The position numbers and the translations under genes were made by a program. This document shows, in pieces, positions 1-7,062 of a stretch of DNA of 64,000 bases. Positions within the stretch are counted from its first letter, which is position 1. Every line of letters starts with the position of its first letter. The notes below the pieces were generated by a model. That model had not been told where the DNA came from. It did not search any database and saw only the letters and a list, made by a program, of their open reading frames with translations. This DNA is from Caldilinea sp. CFX5 (lineage in GTDB: Bacteria > Chloroflexota > Anaerolineae > Caldilineales > Caldilineaceae), in contig QWII01000035.1 in the NCBI GenBank assembly GCA_021405325.1, positions 62,001-126,000 of the forward strand, in the 5' to 3' direction.

Positions 1-740
1 AAAGCCAACCCCAACTGGCCGCCATCCCCGATCTGCCCATGGACTGGAGCCAGATCGTGGATCCGACCACCGGCGAACAACTGATGACGGTCGGCACAAA
101 TTGGCCGGATGATGGCCCGCTCAGTGCCGACCAACGGACACGCATGGAACGCACCGGTCTCTGCATGGGCTGTCACCAGAATATGGCCGACAGCGCCTTC
201 TGGACGGACCAGGTCATCGCCAAGTTCGGTCAGGCCATCAGCAACGATGAACATATCCAGGTGATGAATGCCGTGATCCAGGCGGCGGTGGCGGCGCCGT
301 CCGCTCAAGCTGCGCCTGCCCTCACGACGGGGACGCCGTTGACAGAAAGGGTGCCGGTGACAGCAAGCGGCGCAGTAACAGGTGTGATGACGGCGACTGT
401 GCCGGTAACGGAGAGCAATGCTGTCACCGCTACACCGGTCGCCGTGGCCGAAGGACGCACCGAGGAGGCCGAAGTCCGTATTATCGACGCCGAGGTCAGA
501 GCCGCCGCCGCAGTGGCGACGACCTCCGCCATCGAAGCCAGATTGGCGGAAAGCGTCACCCAGGCGACGACGCTGCAAGACCAGCTCACCGCCGCCGAGA
601 CCGCTCTGACCCAAGCCCAAAGCGCCGACCAACCCGGCCTGCCGACAACCAGCGGCATGACGCTCTGGGTGCTGGTGGCGCTGGCGCTGGGCGTCGTCAC
701 CGGCAGTGGGGCGATTTACTTTACCGGTCGCCGTGAGTAA
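1..740 (+). CDS. C-terminal part of a membrane-anchored c-type cytochrome (5' end outside the window)
   Basis: The reading frame is open from base 3, so the true start lies upstream of the window; at least 245 residues are visible. One heme c site, CMGCH, is preceded by a stretch resembling the last heme region of multiheme cytochromes. An Ala/Thr/Val-rich linker follows, then a charged Ala-rich segment likely to be coiled coil, then one C-terminal membrane helix (LWVLVALALGVVTGSGAIYF) and a short basic tail. The heme domain would therefore be tethered outside the membrane. It precedes a quinol:cytochrome c operon, so an electron-transfer role is likely. The number of hemes and the catalytic identity cannot be judged from this fragment. 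Confidence 0.7.
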   Translation, partial: SQPQLAAIPDLPMDWSQIVDPTTGEQLMTVGTNWPDDGPLSADQRTRMERTGLCMGCHQNMADSAFWTDQVIAKFGQAISNDEHIQVMNAVIQAAVAAPSAQAAPALTTGTPLTERVPVTASGAVTGVMTATVPVTESNAVTATPVAVAEGRTEEAEVRIIDAEVRAAAAVATTSAIEARLAESVTQATTLQDQLTAAETALTQAQSADQPGLPTTSGMTLWVLVALALGVVTGSGAIYFTGRRE

Positions 741-864
741 TACAAGAGGAGATTAAGAGATTCAGAGATTCGCATCGGCCCAATCTCCCAATCTCTTTAA
801 TCGCTTTAATCTCGATCCAAACACGCAACACGCAGCACGCAGCACGAATCACGCAACACGCATC
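741..864. repeat. Low-complexity self-complementary spacer
   Basis: The spacer is built from degenerate short words. A run of GATTAAGAGATTCAGAGATT type is followed by its approximate complement (AATCTCCCAATCTCTTTAATC), then a run of ACGCAACACGCAGCACGCAG type words. The first two parts can pair into an imperfect hairpin. It belongs to the same general class as the spacers at 2839, 4736, 8712, 11706, 22727 and 24857. Confidence 0.6.
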
Positions 865-2838
865 ATGTCCAAATACCAAGTCCGCATCCCCGACCTGAAT
901 TACTATCAGGCCCAGATCAAATGTCAGGCGGCCTGTCCGGTGCGCACCGATGCACGGGGGTATGTCACCGCCATTGCCCGGGGCGACCTGGCCGAGGCGT
1001 ACCGCATTGCCCGCGAACCGAATCCGCTGGCCTCGATTTGTGGCCGGGTTTGCAATGCGCCGTGTGAAGCCGCCTGCCGGCGGGGATCGATTGACGAGCC
1101 GATTGCCATTCGTCCCCTGAAGCGGGTCGTGACCGAGCGTTATGGTGTCGAGTCGCAGCGCACCTTGACGGCTCATCCGCCGGTCACACGGCAACCAATT
1201 GCGCTGGATCTCTCTAACCTGACTGAACCGAACACGACGGAACGCAGCCGCACCGCGCTGGCCGCGCTGGCCCAAACCCCGGGTCGCAAAACCGGCCGGG
1301 TAGCGGTGATCGGTTCCGGGCCGGCGGGGTTGAGCTGCGCCCATGATCTGGCGGTGCTGGGCCATGCCGTCACTCTCTTTGAGGCGGCGGCGGCGCCCGG
1401 CGGCATGTTGCGCATGGGCATTCCCCTCTATCGTCTTGACCGCACGCTGCTCGACCTGGAAATTGAGAGCATTGTGGGCTTGGGGGTCGATCTGCGGCTC
1501 CACAGCGCCATTGGCCGGGAGATCAGCTTTGCCGAACTGCGCCGCGACTTTGACGCCATCTTTCTTGCCACCGGTCTGGGCAAAGGCCGTTCGTTGCGCA
1601 TCCCCGGCGTTGAGCTGGATGGCGTGCTGATTGCCGTCGATTTTCTGCTCAATGTCAACATGGGCTACAAGGTCGATCTGGGCCAACGTGTGCTGGTCAT
1701 CGGTGGCGGCAACGTGGCAGTTGATGCCGCCCGCATGGCCTTGCGCCAACAGCAGGCCGGTGACAGCGCCCGCAGCCTGGAGCAGACCGCTGCCGGTTCG
1801 CTGGCGCCGGGTGAAGACGAATCGCTTCATGCCGCGCTGGATGTGGCGCGCACCGCCTTGCGCCTGGGCGTGACTGATGTCAGCATGGTGGCGCTGGAAT
1901 CGTGGGCCGAGTTGCCGGCCAGTAAAGTGGAGATCGAAGAGGCGCTGGAAGAGGGGATCGCCATTCATCCCAGCCGGGGGCCAAAACAGATCATCGGCGC
2001 TGACGGACAGGTCACTGGGCTAGAGACGTTGGATGTGGCGTCGGTCTTTGATGCCACGGGGCGCTTTAACCCCACCTTTGTCCCCAACAGCGAACGCATC
2101 TGGGAATGCGACACCATCATCCTGGCGATTGGTCAGGCCGCCGATCTGGACTTTCTGGGCGCCGACCACGGCGTCGCCATCAGCCCCCGTGGTCTGGTGG
2201 TGGCTGACCCGGCGACCGGGGCGACCTCTGTGCCGGGCATCTATGCCGGCGGGGATGTGGTTTATGGCCCGCGCATCTTGATTGAAGGGGTGCGTGACGG
2301 CCAGCGCGCCGCCCATGCCATTGACAGCCAAATTCAGGGCAAACAACTGGTTATGGAAACCGCGATCCAGTGGCAAGAGCAGGTGCGCCACCAGATGCCG
2401 ACAGGCTACACGGAGCGTCCCCGCACCCCCGTGCCGGTCCGCCCTCTCGACCGGCGCATTGGTATTGCTGAAGTAGAGCTAGGCTATGACGAAGCCGCCG
2501 CCAAAGCCCAGGCCGAACGCTGTCTTCAATGCGGCATTAACACCGTCTTTGACGCCAACAAGTGTATTTTGTGTAACGGCTGCGTCGATGTCTGTCCGTG
2601 GAATTGCTTGAAAATCGTCAACGTCAGCGACCTGACCGGCGATGCCGAGTTCGCCAAAGCAGTGAAAGCCCGTTACGGCGTCGAGTTGCTCGATCTGGCG
2701 CAAAGCGACACCCCCGCCGCCGCCATGATCAAAGATGACGAGCGCTGCACTCGCTGCGCGCTCTGCGCCCAACGCTGTCCCACCGGCGCGATTACCATGG
2801 AGTCTTTTCATTTCCAGGAAACGCTGCGGTATCGATAG
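865..2838 (+). CDS. GltD-like FAD/NAD(P) oxidoreductase with C-terminal ferredoxin domain
   Basis: A 657-residue iron-sulfur flavoprotein. It starts with a Cys-rich domain (C20, C24, C59, C63, C67, C71) typical of the N-terminal FeS domain of glutamate synthase small subunit relatives. An FAD-binding motif GSGPAG follows at about 150-155 and a second dinucleotide motif, GGGNVA, at about 280-285. A GGD motif near the C-terminal part (IYAGGDV) completes the FAD fold. The tail carries Cys clusters CILCNGCVDVCPWNC and CTRCALCAQRCP, which fit a 2x[4Fe-4S] ferredoxin module. No glutamate synthase large subunit is near. Because it heads a cytochrome b/Rieske cluster and a cytochrome b-ferredoxin-FlpD fusion lies downstream, a role moving electrons between NAD(P)H and the quinone pool is plausible but inferred. 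Confidence 0.8.
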   Translation: MSKYQVRIPDLNYYQAQIKCQAACPVRTDARGYVTAIARGDLAEAYRIAREPNPLASICGRVCNAPCEAACRRGSIDEPIAIRPLKRVVTERYGVESQRTLTAHPPVTRQPIALDLSNLTEPNTTERSRTALAALAQTPGRKTGRVAVIGSGPAGLSCAHDLAVLGHAVTLFEAAAAPGGMLRMGIPLYRLDRTLLDLEIESIVGLGVDLRLHSAIGREISFAELRRDFDAIFLATGLGKGRSLRIPGVELDGVLIAVDFLLNVNMGYKVDLGQRVLVIGGGNVAVDAARMALRQQQAGDSARSLEQTAAGSLAPGEDESLHAALDVARTALRLGVTDVSMVALESWAELPASKVEIEEALEEGIAIHPSRGPKQIIGADGQVTGLETLDVASVFDATGRFNPTFVPNSERIWECDTIILAIGQAADLDFLGADHGVAISPRGLVVADPATGATSVPGIYAGGDVVYGPRILIEGVRDGQRAAHAIDSQIQGKQLVMETAIQWQEQVRHQMPTGYTERPRTPVPVRPLDRRIGIAEVELGYDEAAAKAQAERCLQCGINTVFDANKCILCNGCVDVCPWNCLKIVNVSDLTGDAEFAKAVKARYGVELLDLAQSDTPAAAMIKDDERCTRCALCAQRCPTGAITMESFHFQETLRYR

Positions 2839-3068
2839 TTGCGAAGTCGCATAGTCGCGAAGTCGCGTGGTCGCGTGGTCGCGAAGTCGCGTGGTCGCGA
2901 AGTCGCGTGGTCGCGAAGTCATTTAGTCGTGAGGTTATATGGTCACTTGTGCAACCGACGGACTACACGACCTATTGACCAAACGACCACGCGACCAACT
3001 GACCAAACGACCAAACGACCAAACGACCATGCGACTTCACGACCATGCGACCATGCGACCATGCGACT
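2839..3068. repeat. Large low-complexity hairpin of GTCGCG(T/A)(G/A) words
   Basis: About 100 bases of repeated GTCGCGTG/GTCGCGAA-like words are followed, after a short non-repetitive loop, by about 110 bases of the complementary words (GACCAAAC, GACCACGC, GACCATGC). The two arms can pair into a long imperfect hairpin directly in front of the cytochrome b gene. The same vocabulary returns at 11706-11910. Confidence 0.7.
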
Positions 3069-3083
3069 AAAAAGGTGTAAACA

Positions 3084-3833
3084 ATGGCAACGTTGCTACA
3101 AACCATCACCACCTCCCGTGTTTGGAAATCGTTCTTTCGGCATGGCTGGCCGGATGATGAGATCAACCGGTCGTTGGTGATGACGACCAACATTTTCTTT
3201 CATCTCCATCCGGTGAAGGTCAACCGCAAGAGCATCCGCGTCACCTATAGCTGGGGGCTGGGGGTGTTGGCGATTATTTTGTATGGCATCCTGGCCATAA
3301 CCGGCACGCTGATCATGTTCTATTATGTGCCGTCCACCGAGATGGCCTATCACAACATTGTCTATTTACAGACTACGGTGCCTTACGGCCAGTTGATGCG
3401 CAATATGCACCGCTGGGCGGCCCACGGCATGGTGTTGATTGTTGTGCTGCACATGATGCGGGTCTTTTACACCGGCGCCTACAAACCGCCGCGCGAATTC
3501 AACTGGATCGTCGGGGTGATCCTGTTGCTGCTCACCCTGGGCGCCAGCTTTACCGGCTATCTCCTGCCCTGGGATCAGCTTTCCTTCTGGGCAATTACGG
3601 TGGGAACCAACATTGCCGGCTACGCCCCGGTGATCGGCCCCGATATGCGTCTCATGTTGCTCGGCGGCTATGAGGTGGGACAAAACGCGCTGACTCGTTT
3701 TTATGCGCTGCATGTGATGGTCATTCCACTGGGGATTGCCGGGTTGGTTTCGCTGCACATCTGGCGGGTACGCAAGGATGGCGGACTGGCGGCGCAACAG
3801 CAACAGGAGAAGCGGATTGAATTTCACCAATAA
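3084..3833 (+). CDS. Cytochrome b, N-terminal (b6-like) subunit
   Basis: A 249-residue membrane protein forming the heme-carrying half of a split cytochrome b, the quinol-oxidising core of a bc-type complex. Two pairs of heme-ligand His are visible: H109 and H123 in helix B (start HRWAAHG, end VVLH) and H210 and H225 in helix D. The Qo-side motif GASFTGYLLPWDQ is present. The protein ends shortly after HIWRVRKDGG, as in b6-type proteins, with the rest of cytochrome b encoded by the gene at 3973. AAAAAGG precedes the ATG at a suitable distance. The roughly 30-residue extension before the first helix is longer than in plastid b6. Confidence 0.9.
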   Translation: MATLLQTITTSRVWKSFFRHGWPDDEINRSLVMTTNIFFHLHPVKVNRKSIRVTYSWGLGVLAIILYGILAITGTLIMFYYVPSTEMAYHNIVYLQTTVPYGQLMRNMHRWAAHGMVLIVVLHMMRVFYTGAYKPPREFNWIVGVILLLLTLGASFTGYLLPWDQLSFWAITVGTNIAGYAPVIGPDMRLMLLGGYEVGQNALTRFYALHVMVIPLGIAGLVSLHIWRVRKDGGLAAQQQQEKRIEFHQ

Positions 3834-3944
3834 CCCCCTCCCAACCTCCCCCAAACTGGGGGAGGAGCCGTAGTAGCCCCTTCTCAGTCTGAGGTGGAAC
3901 TGTGTCAGTCCCCTCCCCAAGCTGGGGAGGGTTAGGGTGGGGTG
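3833..3944. repeat. CCCTCCCC/GGGGAGGG palindromic intergenic repeat
   Basis: Two stacked hairpins (CCTCCCCCAAACTGGGGGAGG and CTCCCCAAGCTGGGGAG), framed by ACCCCCTCCCAACC on the left and GGTTAGGGTGGGGT on the right, so the whole unit is also an inverted repeat. A diverged relative lies at 6895-7035. It fits a non-autonomous dispersed palindromic repeat. Confidence 0.6.
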
Positions 3945-3972
3945 AATAGTTACGACGAAAGACAAAATTGTC

Positions 3973-4734
3973 ATGAGCCAGGAAGTGCATGTTGACGAAC
4001 GCTTTGCGCGTAGTCCACTCAAGACCTATAGCCTGATGGAGTTGGTCAAGGGCGTCTCGCCGATGGTGGGCAAGGGGCCGGACGAGACGATCTTTTCGTT
4101 CCCCATGGTCGCCATTTTGGAATTGCTGCTGACGATTGGGACGCTGCTGCTGTTGACCTTCTTCTCGCTGGTGCGCGATGCGCCGTTGGAAGAGTTGGCC
4201 AACCCCGACCTGACCACCAATCCGGCCAAGGCGCCCTGGTATTTTATGGCGCTGCAAGAGCTGCTTTTGCACATGCACCCGGTGCTGGCCGGCATCTTTG
4301 TGCCGGGGCTGGTGGTGGTCTTTTTGATCATCCTGCCCTATATCGACACGGATCAAAGCGATGCCGGGCGTTGGTTTGCCACCGGGCGCGGGCCGCGCTG
4401 GGTTTACTTCACCTTTCTCTATACGGTCATGGCCCAAGCGCTCTTGATCTTCTTTGATGAGAAGATGGGGTTGCGCGGGCTGGGAGCGGCCTCGCCGCTG
4501 GTCTTGCAGATCATCGGGCCGTTGCTCTTTGGGGTGGTGCTCTTTGTCATCCCCCTCCTGGTGATCCGTCCCCGCCGGCCCACCCGCCGCGAGGTGATGT
4601 TGGTGGTTTTCACCATCCTCATGGCCTCGGCGATTACGTTGACGTTGAGCGGTTTTCTCTTCCGCGGGCCGGGGATGCACCTCTACCTGCCCTGGCAGAT
4701 GCCGGATGGGTATAATCCGTGGTCGAGTTTGTAA
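3973..4734 (+). CDS. Cytochrome b, C-terminal (subunit IV-like) subunit
   Basis: A 253-residue membrane protein giving the C-terminal helices of the split cytochrome b. The conserved Qo-site segment reads NPAKAPWYFMALQELL, so the usual PEWY tetrad is APWY and lacks the Glu found in mitochondrial-type enzymes. About six hydrophobic segments follow, more than the three of plastid subunit IV, so this is a long version of the subunit. It pairs with the gene at 3084 and the Rieske gene at 4868. No strong ribosome-binding site is seen; the start is chosen for the first ATG of the conserved N-terminal region. Confidence 0.85.
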   Translation: MSQEVHVDERFARSPLKTYSLMELVKGVSPMVGKGPDETIFSFPMVAILELLLTIGTLLLLTFFSLVRDAPLEELANPDLTTNPAKAPWYFMALQELLLHMHPVLAGIFVPGLVVVFLIILPYIDTDQSDAGRWFATGRGPRWVYFTFLYTVMAQALLIFFDEKMGLRGLGAASPLVLQIIGPLLFGVVLFVIPLLVIRPRRPTRREVMLVVFTILMASAITLTLSGFLFRGPGMHLYLPWQMPDGYNPWSSL

Positions 4735-4735
4735 T

Positions 4736-4818
4736 AGAGATTAGGTAATTGGGTGATTAGGTGATTATGGTTCAATCACCCAATCACCAATCGTCTAATC
4801 ATCCAATCACGTCTAATG
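4736..4818. repeat. Low-complexity self-complementary spacer
   Basis: Words of the form GATTAGGTAATTGGGTGATTAGGTGATT are followed by complementary words (AATCACCCAATCACCAATCGTC), giving an imperfect hairpin between the cytochrome b and Rieske genes. Confidence 0.55.
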
Positions 4819-4867
4819 AATCATCACATCACTTTTGATAAACTTTTGATAAGGTCGAGTTTGCTCT

Positions 4868-5368
4868 ATGAACAAAATCAGTCATCCACCCACGCAACCC
4901 CACCTGACCCGGCGCAGTTTCTTTGGTTTGACCTGGCTCGTGGCCGCGCTGGCGGCGATGGGTCAACTGTTGGTCGGTCTCAAAGCGTTTTTTACGCCGG
5001 TGCTGGCCAAGGGCGCCTTTGGCACCGAGGTCAAAGTGGGGCGCGTCCATGAATTTGAGGTCGGCTCGATTAGCTACTTTCGCGAGTCGCGCTTCTATCT
5101 GGTGCGCCTGCCCGAAGGGTTTCTGGCGATGTATCGCAAATGTCCCCATCTGGGCTGCGTGGTGCCGTGGGATGAAGCCGCCGGTAATTTCAACTGTCCC
5201 TGTCACAGTTCGCTCTTTACCACGCAGGGTGAAGTGATTAGCGGCCCGGCGCCCCGCCCCTTGGATCTCTTCCCGGTGGTCATTCGGGGCGATGAACTCT
5301 TTGTCGATACCGGCCGGATCATTGAACGCACGGCGTTTGACAGCTCACAGGTGACGCCGGTGGCGTAA
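4868..5368 (+). CDS. Rieske [2Fe-2S] protein of the bc-type complex
   Basis: A 166-residue protein with a twin-arginine-like N-terminus (TRRSFFGL) and one membrane helix at about residues 18-42. The soluble domain has both cluster-binding boxes: CPHLGC (C92, H94, C97) and CPCHSS (C110, C112, H113). Box I and II His/Cys ligands and the disulfide Cys pair are all present. It would accept an electron from quinol at the Qo site of the adjacent cytochrome b and pass it to the cytochrome c encoded at 5620. Length and layout fit bacterial QcrA/PetC proteins. Confidence 0.92.
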   Translation: MNKISHPPTQPHLTRRSFFGLTWLVAALAAMGQLLVGLKAFFTPVLAKGAFGTEVKVGRVHEFEVGSISYFRESRFYLVRLPEGFLAMYRKCPHLGCVVPWDEAAGNFNCPCHSSLFTTQGEVISGPAPRPLDLFPVVIRGDELFVDTGRIIERTAFDSSQVTPVA

Positions 5369-5377
5369 ATCAGACAA

Positions 5378-5599
5378 CTACAACGGATTCAGAAGGCAGC
5401 AGATTTGTCGTAGCGCTGTATAACTTTTTCGGATAGTGGAGCGACGCCTGGGGTTGAGCGAAAAGACAACTATGTCTTCCATTGATATTCACGATCAGTA
5501 CGGAAAGTAAGCCATATCTGCTGTAAAAAGGGTTACTTTCCGGCGTCCGTCGGTATGTCGCTGTTGGTGCAAATCCGTTACCTTCTGAATCCGTTGTAG
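5378..5599. mobile_element. MITE-like 222-bp element with 19-bp perfect terminal inverted repeats
   Basis: The left end reads CTACAACGGATTCAGAAGG (5378-5396) and the right end is its exact reverse complement (5581-5599). No coding capacity is seen between them. The element fills most of the gap between the Rieske gene and the next cytochrome c gene. No clear target-site duplication is obvious. Confidence 0.6.
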
Positions 5600-5619
5600 T
5601 GTTTTGCAGAGGATACCGT

Positions 5620-6870
5620 ATGCAGGAGCCGAACTATCATTTTTACGCCTATCTGGGCGCGGTGCTGACCCTGGCGACCATTCTGGTGTTGGGACTGTTT
5701 TCCACTCAGCAGCCGTTACGTATGGCGGCCAAGGTGCAGGCGCTGGCGGACGAAGCCATTGAACGGGGCGCCGAAATCTATGACCACGATTGCGCCACCT
5801 GTCACGGCGACCAGGGCCAAGGTGAGCGGAACAGTGGCCCGGCGCTAAACACGCGCGAATTTCTGGGCGCGGCCGTGGACGAACAGATCTTTAACACCAT
5901 TGTCGATGGCCGGCCCGGTACTTCCATGCCGGCCTGGGGGCAGGTGCGTGGCGGTCCCTACAATGCCCAAACCGTTGAAGATCTGGTCGCCTTTATCCGT
6001 TCGTGGGAAGCGACGGCGCCTTCCGTCGAGCAGGTGGCCTACCAGGGCGATCCGGTGGAAGGGGCGGTTCTCTTTTCCACCACCTGTTTTGCCTGTCATG
6101 GCGTCGCCGGTGAAGGGACAGCGGTCGGTTTGCGGCTGAATGATCCGGCGCGGTTAGCGAAATTCGACGATGCCTATTTCCGGGATGTGATTCTGCGTGG
6201 CCGCCCGGAGCGGGGGATGCCGACTTGGGGATCGGTGCTTTCCCCGGTGCAGGTCGCCGATCTGGTCGCCTTTATCCGTAGTTGGGAAACGGAGACGCCG
6301 TTGACGCTGGCCCACTTGGGGGGCGATGCGACGCGGGGCGAAACCATTTTTGCCGCAACCTGTGTCGCCTGTCATGGCCCTGGCGGCCAAGGGGGAACGG
6401 TTGCACCCCAGTTGGCTGAGGCGCCGATCCTGGCTGAACTGGATGTGTTGTACGCAACGATTGCGTTTGGTCGCCTGAACAAGGGGATGCCCAACTGGGG
6501 CCAGGTGCTTTCCCCGGCGGAGATCAACGATGTGATCGCCTATCTTCAGACGCTACGCCTGGCGCCAGGTGAAGAAACCGGCGGGATCGTAGCCGCTACG
6601 GTAGAGCAGCCGGCCACTGATACAGAAACCGACCAGGCGACGCTCTTTCTCTATGTCCGTCATTGCGCCACCTGTCATGGCATGAAGGGCGAGGGGCGCG
6701 ATGACCGTCCGCCGCTGATCAACAATGAATTTATCCAGAGCAGCGACGATCAGGCCATTGCCGCGGTGATCCTCAACGGGCGCGTCAACACCGCAATGGA
6801 GGGTTTTACGGGGCAGGTCAGCGAGGCCGAAGTGCAAGCGCTGATTACGTTGATGCGCAGTTGGCAGTAG
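5620..6870 (+). CDS. Membrane-anchored four-domain cytochrome c
   Basis: A 416-residue protein with an N-terminal signal anchor (about residues 10-28) and four successive monoheme cytochrome c domains. The heme sites are CATCHG (C58), CFACHG (near 157), CVACHG (near 248) and CATCHG (near 349). Each of the first three domains has a GMP(T/N)WG or SMPAWG segment supplying the likely Met ligand. The ATG at 5620 is preferred over a GTG at 5599 because AGAGGA lies just upstream and because 5599 is inside the terminal repeat of the preceding element. It sits straight after the Rieske gene, so it is the likely electron acceptor of the bc-type complex. Confidence 0.88.
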   Translation: MQEPNYHFYAYLGAVLTLATILVLGLFSTQQPLRMAAKVQALADEAIERGAEIYDHDCATCHGDQGQGERNSGPALNTREFLGAAVDEQIFNTIVDGRPGTSMPAWGQVRGGPYNAQTVEDLVAFIRSWEATAPSVEQVAYQGDPVEGAVLFSTTCFACHGVAGEGTAVGLRLNDPARLAKFDDAYFRDVILRGRPERGMPTWGSVLSPVQVADLVAFIRSWETETPLTLAHLGGDATRGETIFAATCVACHGPGGQGGTVAPQLAEAPILAELDVLYATIAFGRLNKGMPNWGQVLSPAEINDVIAYLQTLRLAPGEETGGIVAATVEQPATDTETDQATLFLYVRHCATCHGMKGEGRDDRPPLINNEFIQSSDDQAIAAVILNGRVNTAMEGFTGQVSEAEVQALITLMRSWQ

Positions 6871-6894
6871 TAGCGGATTTTGAATTTTTTATAA

Positions 6895-7035
6895 CCACCC
6901 CCTCCTACCCTCCCCCTGGTAAGGGGAGGAATTGTGGACTGCGACCTGGCGAGTTCGCGGTTCCCTCCCCAAGCGTGAGCGCCTGGAAGGCCACCGGCGC
7001 TCACGCCGAAGTCTGGGAAGGGCTAGGGTGGGGTG
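6895..7035. repeat. CCCTCCCC/GGGAAGGG palindromic intergenic repeat (second copy)
   Basis: Begins ACCACCCCCTCCTACCCTCC and ends GGGAAGGGCTAGGGTGGGGT, the same framing as 3833-3944. Inside is another hairpin with arms GTGAGCGCC and GGCGCTCAC. It lies between two cytochrome genes. Confidence 0.55.
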
Positions 7036-7062
7036 CCCAATTTCATGAAAAAGGAGTCAACG

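Noticed and set aside
721..1968. Long minus-strand open frame opposite the GltD-like gene
   Set aside because: Antisense shadow caused by GC-rich third codon positions; composition rich in Gln, His and Arg without homology. The same applies to 3721-4680 and 15939-17153 on the minus strand.
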